This document shows, piece by piece, positions 33,225-41,875 of a DNA stretch of 64,000 bases. The notes under the pieces are model-generated. The model did not search any database and was not told the DNA's origin. It saw nothing but the letters and a program-made list of their open reading frames with translations. The DNA is from [Zimmermannella] alba NBRC 15616 (GTDB lineage Bacteria; Actinomycetota; Actinomycetes; Actinomycetales; Microbacteriaceae), in contig NZ_BCSO01000011.1 of NCBI RefSeq assembly GCF_001570905.1, positions 1-64,000 on the forward strand, read 5' to 3'. Numbering within the stretch: position 1 is the stretch's first letter; each line of letters begins with the position of its first letter. Made by a program: the position numbers and the translations under genes.

Positions 33225-34180
33225 CGCGTGGCCTTCCCACTGAGTCCGGCAACGATCGTGCGCACGTCGTAGCGGAGGAGTTCGAGGTAGCTCGGGACCG
33301 GTCCGTCTGCTTCGGAGAGGGAGTCGACGTAGAGCGTTCCGGCGAGGGTGGTTCCGGTCTCTTCTGCGAGTTGGCGCATGGCGGAATCGTTGACGGTGGA
33401 TTCGCAGAACACGGCGGGGACCTGTGCCGCAGCGACCTTCGTGGAGAGGGCCGCGATTTGTTGCGGCGTGCCTTCGCCGTCGGCGTTGACTGGCCACAGG
33501 TAGGCCTCGTCAAGTTCGGCGTCGCGTGCGAGGTAGGAGAAGGCGCCTTCGCAGGTGACGAGCATGCGGTGGCGTGCCGGGAGTTCTGCCAGCCCGTCAA
33601 CGAGCTCGTGTTTGACCTCGTCGAGCTGCGCCTTGTAGTTCTCGCCGTTGGATTGATAGGTGGCGTGCCCTTCGGGGTCGATGTCGCTGAGGGCGTCGAC
33701 GAGGTTATCGACGTAGATCTTTGCGTTATCGGGCGACATCCATGCATGCGGATTGACGGTTCCGGCGGCTTCGCCGTCAGCGATGTTCATGGGTTCGACG
33801 CCGTCGCTCAGGGTGGCGTGCGGCACGTTGAGGCCGTCGACGAACTGTTCGAACCAGGCTTCAAGACCGAGCCCGTTGTCAACGATGAGCGCGGCTTCGC
33901 CCGCGTGGGCGAGGTCGTGCGGAGTGGGTTCGTAGTGGTGGATTTCAGCACCTGGCTTCGTGATGGATTCGACGCGGAGGCGGTCTCCCGCGACTTCGCG
34001 GGCGAGGTCTTCGAGCACGGTGAAGGTGGTGAGGACGAGGGGCCGATCGTCTTCGGGTTCGGCCGTCTGTGTTGCGGCGTGGCAGGCGGTGAGTGTTGCG
34101 AGGGCGAGGCTGCCGATGAGGAGGGCGGTGAGTGCGCGCAGCCACTCTGGTGTGGCGCGGTGGTGGAGTCGTGCGAACAT
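33221..34180 (-). CDS. Metal-binding lipoprotein of ABC transporter (cluster A-I, Mn-type ligands)
   Basis: 319 residues from ATG 34180 (AAGGTGA 7 nt upstream). Lipoprotein signal peptide ending LATLTAC. Ligand candidates in order: His in GAEIHHYEPTPHD, His in NPHAWMSPDN, Glu in VTCEGAFSYLARD, and Asp in FCESTVND. The third ligand is Glu as in PsaA/MntC-type proteins rather than His as in ZnuA, which favours manganese. It captures metal outside the membrane for the permease. First gene of the three-gene operon; an MntR-like operator lies 11 nt upstream of the start codon. Confidence 0.9.
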   Translation of the reverse strand: MFARLHHRATPEWLRALTALLIGSLALATLTACHAATQTAEPEDDRPLVLTTFTVLEDLAREVAGDRLRVESITKPGAEIHHYEPTPHDLAHAGEAALIVDNGLGLEAWFEQFVDGLNVPHATLSDGVEPMNIADGEAAGTVNPHAWMSPDNAKIYVDNLVDALSDIDPEGHATYQSNGENYKAQLDEVKHELVDGLAELPARHRMLVTCEGAFSYLARDAELDEAYLWPVNADGEGTPQQIAALSTKVAAAQVPAVFCESTVNDSAMRQLAEETGTTLAGTLYVDSLSEADGPVPSYLELLRYDVRTIVAGLSGKATR

Positions 34181-34190
34181 GCGATTCACC

Positions 34191-34210
34191 TTAGAGTTAG
34201 AGCTATCTAA
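34191..34210 (-). promoter_or_regulatory. MntR/DtxR-type operator upstream of the metal transporter operon
   Basis: TTAGAGTTAGAGCTATCTAA (plus strand) contains the inverted repeat GTTAGA-gcta-TCTAAC and follows the TTAGGTTAG-type pattern of DtxR-family boxes. It lies just upstream of the binding-protein start, where a bound repressor would block transcription. The regulator gene at 29620 is the obvious candidate. Confidence 0.7.
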
Positions 34211-34350
34211 CTTGCAAGTGTGGCGTGTCTCATTTAGCGCACTGGCCTGCGCGGATGTCGTTCCATCCACATGCCGAAACACCGCCCTCAATCCACAGGC
34301 CTCACCCGGTTCAGCACGGGATGTCAGTGGATCCGCCTAGGCTCATGGGC

Positions 34351-36426
34351 ATGTGCCCGCGTACCCCATTCGACGCCTTCGACGACTTCGAGCCGCCGCC
34401 CGAGGACGACTTCGTGCCGCCCGAATTCGCTGGCTTCGCGAACACGATCGGGTCGCCCGTCGGCGGCAGCGGGGAACACCTCGCGGGGAAGGACGACGGG
34501 CAGCTCGGGGCCGCGTGCGGCACCGAGTACGGCAGCCGACACAACCCGCAACCGGCAGTCGCCGAACACCCCCGCAGCGCCGACGAGGTGCTCCGCACCG
34601 TGTGGGGATACCCCGAGTTCCGCGGTCAACAGCGCGCAATCATCGAGCACGTGAGCACCGGGGGCGACGCACTCGTCCTCATGCCGACGGGCGGTGGCAA
34701 GAGCCTCTGCTACCAAGTGCCAGCGCTCATGACCTCCGGCGTCACGATCGTCATCTCGCCACTCATCGCACTCATGCACGATCAGGTGCAGGCACTCGAG
34801 CAGCTCGGTGTGCGGGCCGGCTACCTCAACTCCTCCCAGTCGCCCGAGGAGCGTCGCGCCGTTGAGGCCGCGCTCCTCGCGGGTGAGCTCAAGCTCTGCT
34901 ATCTCGCACCAGAGCGCCTGAGTTCCGCACGCGCGCTCCTCCGCAGCGCACCAATTTCGCTCTTCGCAATCGACGAAGCGCACTGTGTCGCGCAGTGGGG
35001 TCACGACTTCCGCCCCGACTATCTCGGGCTCTCGGTCCTTGCCGAGGAGTGGCCTGAGGTTCCCCGCATCGCGCTCACGGCAACTGCCACCGTCGAGACG
35101 CGCGAGGAGATCGTCCGAAACCTCCGCCTCGACAGCGCTCGCGTCTTCGTCTCAAGCTTCGACCGCCCGAACATCCAGTACCGGATCGAGCCCAAACAGG
35201 ATGCGAAGCGGCGCCTGCTGCGCCTCATCCGTGACGAGCATCCCGGCGACGCGGGCATCGTCTACTGCCTCTCGAGAAAGTCGGTTGAGCAGACGACCGA
35301 GTGGCTCCAGAGCGAGGGTATCCCCGCCCTCCCGTACCACGCGGGCCTCTCAGCGAGCATGCGCAGCGAACACCAGTTCCGCTTCCTCCGCGAAGAGGGC
35401 ATCGTCATGTGCGCGACAATCGCCTTCGGCATGGGCATCGACAAGCCGGACGTCCGCTTCGTCGCCCACCTCGACCTCCCCAAATCCATTGAGGGCTACT
35501 ACCAAGAGACGGGCCGCGCCGGCCGCGACGGTGAACCGGCCACGGCGGTGCTCTGGTACGGGCTGCAGGATGTCGTGCAGCAGCGCCGCATGATCGATGA
35601 GGGCGAGGGGGATGCCCAACGCAAACGCGCGCAGAGCCTCCACCTCGACGCGATGCTGGCGCTGTGCGAGACGATCGGATGCCGCCGTGTCCAGCTCTTG
35701 CAGTACTTCGGCCAGGCTTCCGAGCCGTGCGGGAATTGCGACACCTGCCTCACCCCACCCACCTCGTGGGATGGCACGATCCCAAGCCAGAAGCTCTTGT
35801 CGACGGTCGTGCGCCTCGACCGCGAGCGCGGGCAACGCTTTGGCGCTGGGCGCATCATCGACATCCTCCTCGGCAAGACGACCGAGCAGTCCAAGCGGTT
35901 CCATCACGAGACGCTCTCGACCTTCGGTATCGGCACCGAGCTCAACGAGTCCGCCTGGCGAGGCGTGGTGCGGCAGCTGCTCGCCCAGGGCTTGCTCGCG
36001 GTCCGAGGCGAATATGGCGTGCTCAAGGTGAGCGAAGCGGGGTGGAGCGTGCTCCGCGGCGAGCGCCAGGTGCGGCTGCGTGAAGAGCTCAAGCAGGCGC
36101 GGGGCGGGTCCTCCTCTGGCCGCTCGCGTGGAGGATCCAGCGCGGGCGGCCGCTCGGGCGGCTCGAGCGCTGCCGCCGATGAACTGGACACTGGCGCCGC
36201 ATCCCTCTTCGAGGCACTCCGTGCGTGGCGCATCAGCGAGGCCAAGGCTCAGAAGCTGCCCGCCTATGTCGTCTTCAACGACGCAACCCTCCGTGGGATC
36301 GCTTCCCTCTCGCCGAGCACCCTCGACGAGCTCGCCACGGTGTCAGGTGTCGGCGCTGCAAAGCTTGAGCGCTACGGCGAGGCCGTGCTCACGCTCGTAG
36401 CTGAACACCAACAGAGCACAAAATAA
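34351..36426 (+). CDS. recQ: ATP-dependent DNA helicase RecQ
   Basis: 691 residues. An acidic, probably flexible N-terminus (about 80 residues) precedes the helicase core: [12 protein letters not shown] (motif 0), [12 protein letters not shown] (Walker A), [18 protein letters not shown] (motif II, DEAH), [24 protein letters not shown] and [10 protein letters not shown] (motif VI). The zinc-binding set is C in [10 protein letters not shown] plus CGNCDTC. A winged-helix RQC domain follows, then an SG-rich linker and a C-terminal HRDC domain ending near [13 protein letters not shown]. It unwinds DNA 3'-5' in repair and recombination. TAGGCT lies 7 nt before ATG 34351 with no Shine-Dalgarno (leaderless start); ATGs at 34345 and 34321 are alternatives. 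Confidence 0.93.
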   Translation: MCPRTPFDAFDDFEPPPEDDFVPPEFAGFANTIGSPVGGSGEHLAGKDDGQLGAACGTEYGSRHNPQPAVAEHPRSADEVLRTVWGYPEFRGQQRAIIEHVSTGGDALVLMPTGGGKSLCYQVPALMTSGVTIVISPLIALMHDQVQALEQLGVRAGYLNSSQSPEERRAVEAALLAGELKLCYLAPERLSSARALLRSAPISLFAIDEAHCVAQWGHDFRPDYLGLSVLAEEWPEVPRIALTATATVETREEIVRNLRLDSARVFVSSFDRPNIQYRIEPKQDAKRRLLRLIRDEHPGDAGIVYCLSRKSVEQTTEWLQSEGIPALPYHAGLSASMRSEHQFRFLREEGIVMCATIAFGMGIDKPDVRFVAHLDLPKSIEGYYQETGRAGRDGEPATAVLWYGLQDVVQQRRMIDEGEGDAQRKRAQSLHLDAMLALCETIGCRRVQLLQYFGQASEPCGNCDTCLTPPTSWDGTIPSQKLLSTVVRLDRERGQRFGAGRIIDILLGKTTEQSKRFHHETLSTFGIGTELNESAWRGVVRQLLAQGLLAVRGEYGVLKVSEAGWSVLRGERQVRLREELKQARGGSSSGRSRGGSSAGGRSGGSSAAADELDTGAASLFEALRAWRISEAKAQKLPAYVVFNDATLRGIASLSPSTLDELATVSGVGAAKLERYGEAVLTLVAEHQQSTK

Positions 36427-36430
36427 ATGC

Positions 36431-36481
36431 CTCGACATCAAGACAACTTCACAATCCGCATGCTTTTGGCTTGATATCGAG
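36431..36481. repeat. Pair of 12-mer inverted half-sites after recQ
   Basis: CTCGACATCAAG at 36431-36442 and CTTGATATCGAG at 36470-36481 are inverted copies with one mismatch, and each is itself nearly palindromic. The first lies 5 nt past the recQ stop. They may be a loose terminator stem or two binding sites for a dimeric regulator of MarR-like type upstream of the small transcription unit. Confidence 0.4.
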
Positions 36482-36550
36482 ACAATATCGGCACGATTTG
36501 CGCGTATTTGTACGCAACTCCACGTTGCAAACTGTGAACTGGAAACAAAG

Positions 36551-36581
36551 TTGCACATTTTGCTTCCGTTTGGCGTACAGT
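36551..36581 (+). promoter_or_regulatory. Candidate promoter of the small transcription unit
   Basis: TTGCAC at 36551-36556 and TACAGT at 36576-36581, with 19-nt spacing. The predicted start falls about 36588-36590, directly before the structured leader. The region is AT-rich compared with its surroundings. Confidence 0.45.
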
Positions 36582-36589
36582 CTCTTTCA

Positions 36590-36664
36590 ATAGCAACCCC
36601 ACTGATCACGAAAGCCCTCTCCAAGCCCAAGGCTGGAGGCGCTCTCGGGATCAGAGAGGTTGCA
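36590..36664 (+). ncRNA. Structured 5' leader RNA of unknown class
   Basis: Nested helices can be drawn: GCAACC (36593-) with GGTTGC (ending 36662) as the closing stem, CTGATC with GATCAG inside it, and a terminal hairpin CTCCaAGCC-caa-GGCTGGAG. It begins at the predicted transcription start and ends about 30 nt before a well-placed ribosome site (AGGAG). I could not match it to a riboswitch class known to me (SAM, c-di-AMP, cobalamin, fluoride and others considered). It may be a riboswitch or the 5' part of a small RNA. Confidence 0.4.
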
Positions 36665-36696
36665 CGAACACAAAACTCCCCTCGATCAGGAGCATC

Positions 36697-37005
36697 ATGA
36701 ACACGAACGGATGCGCACTCAGCCGCGCTCCCCGTCCGATGTTCGCGGCGCACCTGGTCGTGGCTCCTCGGTCCACGGCGGCCGTCCGCAGCAGTCACAG
36801 CTCCCGGGCACGTCACCGCTGGACCACCTCGGCGGTTTTGACCGCCACTGGCGTCAGCAGCACGGGCAGCAGCGGCGCCATCTCCACATCCGAACGCTCC
36901 ATCAGCTCATCAGCCCGGGTCCGAGGTTTCAGGTGCCTCGCACCCTCAGGGCGAGCGATGCCACGCACGGGGTTCCACGGGACGGACGCGCACACGCAGG
37001 GATAG
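36697..37005 (+). CDS. Small Ser/Arg-rich hypothetical protein in a self-contained transcription unit
   Basis: 102 residues, unrecognised. It begins MNTNGCALSRAPRP and is rich in Ser, Arg, Ala and Thr, without a convincing membrane helix or domain. Support for a real gene: AGGAG 4-5 nt before ATG 36697, a promoter and structured leader upstream, and a perfect terminator hairpin 48 nt after the stop. Composition alone would be weak evidence, and the transcript could instead be a regulatory RNA or an attenuator leader. It stands alone between recQ and the metallopeptidase. Confidence 0.42.
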   Translation: MNTNGCALSRAPRPMFAAHLVVAPRSTAAVRSSHSSRARHRWTTSAVLTATGVSSTGSSGAISTSERSISSSARVRGFRCLAPSGRAMPRTGFHGTDAHTQG

Positions 37006-37052
37006 CGCGCTTCGCACGAGCGCGCAGCGCAACCGCCGAGCAACGGATGCTG

Positions 37053-37085
37053 AAGGCCCCCGATTCGCAGGGAATCGGGGGCCTT
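37053..37085 (+). terminator. Terminator hairpin of the small transcription unit
   Basis: A perfect 14-bp stem, AAGGCCCCCGATTC with its complement at 37072-37085, and a 5-nt loop (gcagg). It is GC-rich with a short CT-rich tail. Confidence 0.82.
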
Positions 37086-37098
37086 CCCTCTGCCATGA

Positions 37099-37252
37099 GA
37101 GGTGGCCGAGATCTCGATACGGGCTTTGCTCTACTCGGTCCGGCAGCGCCGCGCGAAGCGCGTGTATCGAGACCACGGGCCGACAGCATTGCCACCCCGT
37201 GTGATCTCGATACGCCGCTACGCGGCTACTCGACCAGCTCAGTGTCGGGAGG
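37099..37252. repeat. GGTCTCGATACG-type intergenic repeats (E1)
   Basis: 37099-37178 begins GAGGTGGCCGAGATCTCGAT and ends GTGTATCGAGACCAC, a near copy of the element at 56700-56784. 37201-37252 is a related unit with TCTCGATACG, a CGCTACGCGG hairpin and CTACTCGACCAGC. Such elements are widespread between genes of this bacterial group. They fill the space after the small transcription unit up to the metallopeptidase stop. Confidence 0.75.
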
Positions 37253-37276
37253 TCTCGATCAGCTCAGTGTCGCGGT

Positions 37277-38155
37277 CTACAGCTGCGTTGCGTCCACCGA
37301 GAACGTGTCGCAGGACTGCCATCCGCCCTTGAGGCCCGTCGCGAACCAGTTCGCACGCTGCTCAGCCGTACCGTGCGTGAAGGTGTCCGGCTGCGCGCGT
37401 CCACCCTGCGACTCCTGGATGCGGTCGTCGCCGACCGCGCCGGCAGCATTCATCGCGTTGTCAATGTCGTCCTGGGTGATCGATGAGAACAGCTTCTGCC
37501 CATTGGCATCCGTCGTGCCCTCTGCCGCACCGGCCCAGGCACCCGCGAAGCAGTCGGCCTGCAGCTCGAGACGCACCATGTCCGAGGTGGCACCCACATC
37601 GCGGTGGTCGACCTGCTGAAGAATGCCAGCCTCCTGCTGGATGTGATGGCCCCACTCGTGCGCAAGGATGTACATCTCAGCCATCGGGCCGTCCTTCGCG
37701 CCGAACTGCGACTCGAGCATCTGGAAGAAGTCCGCATCAATGTAGATGCCCTCATCGCCCGGGCAGTAGAAGGGGCCGACCTGGTTCGAGGCCGTGCCGC
37801 ACGCCGAGGAAGTCGAGCCCTCGTAGAGCACGAGCGTCGGGGTCTGGTACTTGATGCCCACGTTCGGTGCCTCGTTCGACCAGTACTGGTTGATCGAGTT
37901 CTGGGCGCCCGCGAGGCGGCACTCGCTCGAGTTGTTGGCGTCGGAGCCAGAGCAGCTGAGCTGCTCCGTGGTCTCGTTGCCACCCGCCTGCTGGCCGGTC
38001 ACGAGGCCGGTCACGTCAACGCCAAGGAACTGGGAGATGAGGAAGGCGATGATGAGCGCGACGAGGCTGCCACCACCCACGGCAGCGCCCTTGGCTCCGC
38101 CGCTGCGCTTCTGAATCCCGCTCGTGTCAATCGAGGCGTTTTCGTTGAAGGTCAT
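37277..38155 (-). CDS. Membrane-anchored neutral zinc metallopeptidase (YpfJ family)
   Basis: 292 residues. A short cytoplasmic start, one membrane helix (about 28-48, GGGSLVALIIAFLISQFLGV) and an external domain with DADFFQML, the zinc-binding HEWGH in YILAHEWGHHIQ and LELQADCFAGAWAG, as in PF04228 proteins. It ends with Cys residues likely to pair outside the cell. Substrate unknown. TAGGTT lies 6 nt before ATG 38155 and there is no Shine-Dalgarno, fitting a leaderless transcript. Single gene flanked by repeats on both sides. Confidence 0.88.
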   Translation of the reverse strand: MTFNENASIDTSGIQKRSGGAKGAAVGGGSLVALIIAFLISQFLGVDVTGLVTGQQAGGNETTEQLSCSGSDANNSSECRLAGAQNSINQYWSNEAPNVGIKYQTPTLVLYEGSTSSACGTASNQVGPFYCPGDEGIYIDADFFQMLESQFGAKDGPMAEMYILAHEWGHHIQQEAGILQQVDHRDVGATSDMVRLELQADCFAGAWAGAAEGTTDANGQKLFSSITQDDIDNAMNAAGAVGDDRIQESQGGRAQPDTFTHGTAEQRANWFATGLKGGWQSCDTFSVDATQL

Positions 38156-38205
38156 GCCGCAAACCTAGCGGCCGCGCTGGAAGAACCTCTGAACCGCCAG
38201 CCGAC

Positions 38206-38284
38206 GGTGTACAGAAATGGCAATATTTGGGGCTTCGAGGCGCACCACGCCTTGAAGCCCCAAATATTGCCATTTCTGCACAAC
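38206..38284. repeat. Long near-perfect palindrome C1
   Basis: Arms of 37 nt that differ at about four positions, around a 5-nt centre. The core reads CAGAAATGGCAATATTTGGG on both strands. It lies 34 nt after the stop of the acyl-CoA oxidase gene and 50 nt before the metallopeptidase start. Same size as the A and B elements, different sequence; only copy in the window. Confidence 0.9.
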
Positions 38285-38318
38285 CTCACGAGACCAGCCC
38301 GCTCAACGAAGGCCGCAA

Positions 38319-40406
38319 CTAGCGCTTGCGACGCTTCTTGAACTCCTCGTGCTCACTCTTCGGAGCCTCGCCCGACTCGCGCAGCGCGCGGTAATACTCA
38401 CGCGACTCCGCCTGACGCTCAGCCTCGGCGCCGGTCGCGATCTTCGCGCGCAGCAGCGGATCGTCGTAGCCGAAGGCGTCGACGAGATCTTGCGCGTGCG
38501 TGCGCAGCCGCGACACGAGACGGTTCACGTACTTGCCGACGAGCGCACCGCGCTGCGGTGACATGCGGCCCGTGTAGAGGTACCAGGCGAGGTGCTGCTC
38601 GATCAGCGAGAGCCCGAAGAGGTCGCGCAGCCAGGTGAGCACGCGCTTCGTCGGGATGTCGCGGACGTCCTCGAGAGCGTCCGAGAACGCCTCCCACTGC
38701 AGGAGTTCGGTATGCGCGCGAGCCGCCTCGATGAGCTCGTGCTGGTGCTCGTTGAAGAGCGCCGCAGCTTCCGCCTTCGGCAGCTTCGAAGCGTTGCGGA
38801 GGGCCCCCGCGATGTCGGCGATCATCGTCTCGACACGACCCGAGAGCAGTTCGTGCTGCGTCGCCGGGTTCCTCAGCCACCCGACCGAGCGGGCCGGCTG
38901 GCCGAAGTCGACAATCGTCTGTCCGACGCGACGAAGCCCCGACCCGGAGTAGATGCGCGAGGCAACCTGCCCGGCGATCCGTCCCGCCATTTGCCGCTGG
39001 TCGAGCCCCTTGAACTGCTTCGCATAGTCGCCGAGGAGGCGCTTGCCGACGAGCTGCAGCAGGATGTGGTTGTCGCCCTCAAACGTCGCGTACACGTCGA
39101 GGTCGTGGCGGAGCAGCGGGATGCGGTTCTCGGCGAGGAAGCCCGCGCCACCGCAGGCCTCGCGGCACTCCTGCAGCACCTCGAGCGCCTTCCAGGTCGA
39201 CATGGGCTTGAGCGCAGCAGCGAGCGTCTCGAGGTCTTCACGATTCTCGGGGGTGTCGAGCTCGCCCGAGAAGACGCCGTGGAACTGCTTGAGGAGCGTC
39301 TCGTGCGCGAACGACTGCGCGTACACGGTCGCAATGTGCGGGATGAGACGGCGCTGGTGCAGCTGATAGTCGAGAAGAACCGTCTCCTCCCCCGGTGTCG
39401 CGGAGTTGAACTGTCGGCGTTCGTTGCCGTAGCGGACGGCGATCGCGAGCGCCGCCTTCGCCGCGTTCGTGCTGGCACCGTCGAGGGAGACGCGCCCCTG
39501 CACGAGCGTGCCGAGCATCGTGAAGAAGCGGCGGGCCGGGTTCTCGATCGGGCTCGAGTAGGTGCCATCCTCAGCGACGTCCCCGTACCGGTTGAGGAGG
39601 TTCGTGCGCGGGATGCGGACGTGGTCGAAGGCGAGGCGACCGTTGTCGATGCCGTTGAGACCACCCTTGACGCCGTCGTCCTCCGACTGGACACCCGGCA
39701 GCAGCTCACCGTCATCCGTGCGGATCGGGACGAAGAACGCGTGCACGCCGTGGTTCATGCCCTTCGTGATGAGCTGCGCGAACACGACCGCGGCCTTGCC
39801 GTGAAGGGCAGCGTTGCCAAGGTAGTCCTTCCACGCGCCGCGGAAGGGCGTATTGATGACCCACTCCTGGGTGGCTTCGTCATAGGTGGCGGTCGTACCG
39901 ATCGATGCCACGTCGGAACCGTGGGTCTGCTCGGTCATGGCGAAGGCGCCCGGAAGCTTCAGCGACATGACGTCCGGCAGCCACTTGTCGTGGTGCTCTT
40001 CAGTGCCGAGCTGCGTGATCGCCGAACCGAAGAGGCCCCACTGCACGCCCGCCTTGATCTGCAGCGACGGATCGGCGAGGACGAGTTCTTCGAAGGCGGC
40101 AATGTTTGCGCCGGGGTTCTCGCCACCGCCGACGCGCTTCGGGAAGGCGAGGTTCGTGGCACCCTCTTCGGCGAGGAGGTGGAGCTGCTTGAGGACGCGT
40201 TCGCGGTGCTCCGTGTAGGGCAGCGTGTCGTCGCGGTGGAGCTCCGGCCGGGAGGCGTTCTTGCGGCTGCGCTTGCGGTACTCGCCCCAGGCACCGAGGA
40301 GTTGTTCGCCAAGTTCGGCGACATCGATGCGGGCGGGATCGAGCGCGAGCGGCGCATCAAGCTCGGGGTCGTTGAGCGTGGAGTCAGTGAAGTTGGGGTC
40401 GGTCAC
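38319..40406 (-). CDS. Acyl-CoA oxidase/dehydrogenase family protein
   Basis: About 695 residues, the length of acyl-CoA oxidases rather than of the 380-residue dehydrogenases. FAMTEQTHGSDVASIGTTATYD is the conserved flavin and substrate strand, and ECREACGGAGFL contains the catalytic Glu region; VYATFEGDNHILLQLVGKRLL follows, then an oxidase-type C-terminal helical domain and a basic KKRRKR tail. It should introduce the trans-2 double bond into acyl-CoA with FAD. GTG 40406 has AAAGGA 8 nt upstream; ATG 40415 is 9 nt earlier but has no room for a ribosome site. Alone on its transcript; fatty-acid or related degradation is likely. Confidence 0.88.
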   Translation of the reverse strand: MTDPNFTDSTLNDPELDAPLALDPARIDVAELGEQLLGAWGEYRKRSRKNASRPELHRDDTLPYTEHRERVLKQLHLLAEEGATNLAFPKRVGGGENPGANIAAFEELVLADPSLQIKAGVQWGLFGSAITQLGTEEHHDKWLPDVMSLKLPGAFAMTEQTHGSDVASIGTTATYDEATQEWVINTPFRGAWKDYLGNAALHGKAAVVFAQLITKGMNHGVHAFFVPIRTDDGELLPGVQSEDDGVKGGLNGIDNGRLAFDHVRIPRTNLLNRYGDVAEDGTYSSPIENPARRFFTMLGTLVQGRVSLDGASTNAAKAALAIAVRYGNERRQFNSATPGEETVLLDYQLHQRRLIPHIATVYAQSFAHETLLKQFHGVFSGELDTPENREDLETLAAALKPMSTWKALEVLQECREACGGAGFLAENRIPLLRHDLDVYATFEGDNHILLQLVGKRLLGDYAKQFKGLDQRQMAGRIAGQVASRIYSGSGLRRVGQTIVDFGQPARSVGWLRNPATQHELLSGRVETMIADIAGALRNASKLPKAEAAALFNEHQHELIEAARAHTELLQWEAFSDALEDVRDIPTKRVLTWLRDLFGLSLIEQHLAWYLYTGRMSPQRGALVGKYVNRLVSRLRTHAQDLVDAFGYDDPLLRAKIATGAEAERQAESREYYRALRESGEAPKSEHEEFKKRRKR

Positions 40407-40537
40407 GTGGTGCATCCTTTGCAGGGCGGAGCAATATTCGGGTACGTCGCGGCCGGGCACTCGGGCAGCGCTGGCCGGTGTCGCGGATCACGGTAAGCGG
40501 GGATGCGTCGGAGCACCTGGATGCGGTCGAGAGCCAA

Positions 40538-40570
40538 CAAGGCCGCCCGAGACGAACCCGGGCGGCCTTG
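40538..40570 (-). terminator. Hairpin terminator downstream of the NatAB-like exporter genes
   Basis: A perfect 12-bp stem, CAAGGCCGCCCG with its complement, loop of 9 nt, followed on the minus strand by TTGGCT. It lies beyond element B3 after the permease stop. Confidence 0.8.
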
Positions 40571-40606
40571 CAGGAGTCACACAAAGTGCTGAGAAAAGAC
40601 CCCCGT

Positions 40607-40675
40607 ACACGTCTGCAGATCGTTGACGCATGTCCACCCATGTGGAGGATGCGCCAACTATCTGCAAATTCGTGC
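40607..40675. repeat. Palindromic element B3 (solo)
   Basis: Left arm CACGTCTGCAGATCGTTGAC, right arm in reverse CACGAATTTGCAGATAGTTG, continuing to a CGCAT core on both sides. Shares the (C/T)TGCA signature and outer GC(A/G)(C/T)G end with B1/B2 but a different inner core. It ends 13 nt from the permease stop. Confidence 0.72.
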
Positions 40676-40687
40676 GGGCGATGGCGG

Positions 40688-41875
40688 CTACTGGCGCTTC
40701 ATCGCTTCCGAGAGCTTCACGCGTCCACCCGTGCGGAGGATGGAGTTCTCGTAGATGCGACCACCGATCCAAATGCACACGAGGGTGGTGAGCACAAGGA
40801 TGACGAGGGCGAGGAGCGCCTCCCACCACATGGCATCCCCGATGATGAGGCGGATCGGCATCGCGATCGGCGAGGAGAACGGGATGTAGCTCATGGCACG
40901 CAGCACCGCGTCGTTATCGTTGAAGAAGATGATCGCGAAGTACGGGAGCATGATGAGCATCATGAGCGGGGTCGTCACCGTCGCAACCTCTTCCTGACGC
41001 GAGACGAGCGCAGCGGCACCCGCGTAGAGCGTGGCGAGCATGAGGAAGCCGAGCACGAAGTAGCCGATGAAGGCGAGGATCGCGGGGAGAATCATGAGGA
41101 GTGCCTCCGACTGCCCGACCGCGACCATGGCGAGGCTACCGGCGAGGCCGATGACCGCCATCTGGCCGAAGGCGAGGGCCGAGTTGCCGATGATCTTGCC
41201 AGCCATGATGACCTTCGGCGAGACCGTTGCAAGGAGGATCTCAACGACGCGGGACGACTTCTCCTCCACGACCGACTGGGCGATGCGCATGCAATAGCCG
41301 AGGGCACCCATGAAGAAGGTGATGCCGAAGAGGAAGCCGAGGCCGTAACGCAGGCCCGTGTCGTCCGGCTCGTTGCCGAGCTGGAAGGTGTCGGGCTTCA
41401 CGCTCACCGCCGAGCTGAGGCCGTCGTTCGTGCCGTTCGCGGTGACGATAACGAGCTCGCTCGAGTCGCCGAGCTGCGCGGGCTGGGCCGTGCTGTCGAA
41501 GAGGGTGAGGCCAGCGGCTTCCTCGCGGGTAACGAGCAGGGCATCCGCCTGTTCGCTCGTGACGAGGTCGGCACCAGTTGCGGCGCTCTCGACGTTCTGC
41601 ACCGTGAACTTCTCGGTGGGCAGCTCGCTCGGGAGGAGCGCGTTTGCGGCGTTCGTGACGGCGACGTTCTGCGGGCCGCCGCCGAATCCGCCATTGCTCA
41701 TGAAATTCGTGAGGAGCACTATGCCAACGACAAGCGCGACCGTGATGCCGAGGCTCCACAGGAACGACTTCTGACGCACCTCGGTGAGCACTTCGCGTTT
41801 CGCGACGAGCCACACGCCCTGCATGGTGGAGACGCCGTAGCTGCGCTCCGTGGCGGGAGTAGTCGTGGTGGTCAT
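40688..41875 (-). CDS. ABC-2 type exporter permease (NatB-like)
   Basis: 395 residues. One N-terminal helix (about 37-57, FLWSLGITVALVVGIVLLTNF), a large external region (about 60-180), then five further helices. The RIAQSVVEEKSSRVVEILLATVSP segment is the hallmark of NatB-type permeases. It exports ions, drugs or peptides with the ATPase encoded upstream; substrate unknown. ATG 41875 overlaps the ATPase stop by 4 nt (ATGA). The longer open frame upstream is in the ATPase gene and is not used. Confidence 0.9.
   Translation of the reverse strand: MTTTTTPATERSYGVSTMQGVWLVAKREVLTEVRQKSFLWSLGITVALVVGIVLLTNFMSNGGFGGGPQNVAVTNAANALLPSELPTEKFTVQNVESAATGADLVTSEQADALLVTREEAAGLTLFDSTAQPAQLGDSSELVIVTANGTNDGLSSAVSVKPDTFQLGNEPDDTGLRYGLGFLFGITFFMGALGYCMRIAQSVVEEKSSRVVEILLATVSPKVIMAGKIIGNSALAFGQMAVIGLAGSLAMVAVGQSEALLMILPAILAFIGYFVLGFLMLATLYAGAAALVSRQEEVATVTTPLMMLIMLPYFAIIFFNDNDAVLRAMSYIPFSSPIAMPIRLIIGDAMWWEALLALVILVLTTLVCIWIGGRIYENSILRTGGRVKLSEAMKRQ

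Noticed and set aside
36593-36662. Possible hammerhead-like or SAM-type RNA in the leader
   Set aside because: CTGATC and CGAAAG occur but the hammerhead core spacing is wrong, and the SAM core elements are absent. Kept only as a structured leader of unknown class.
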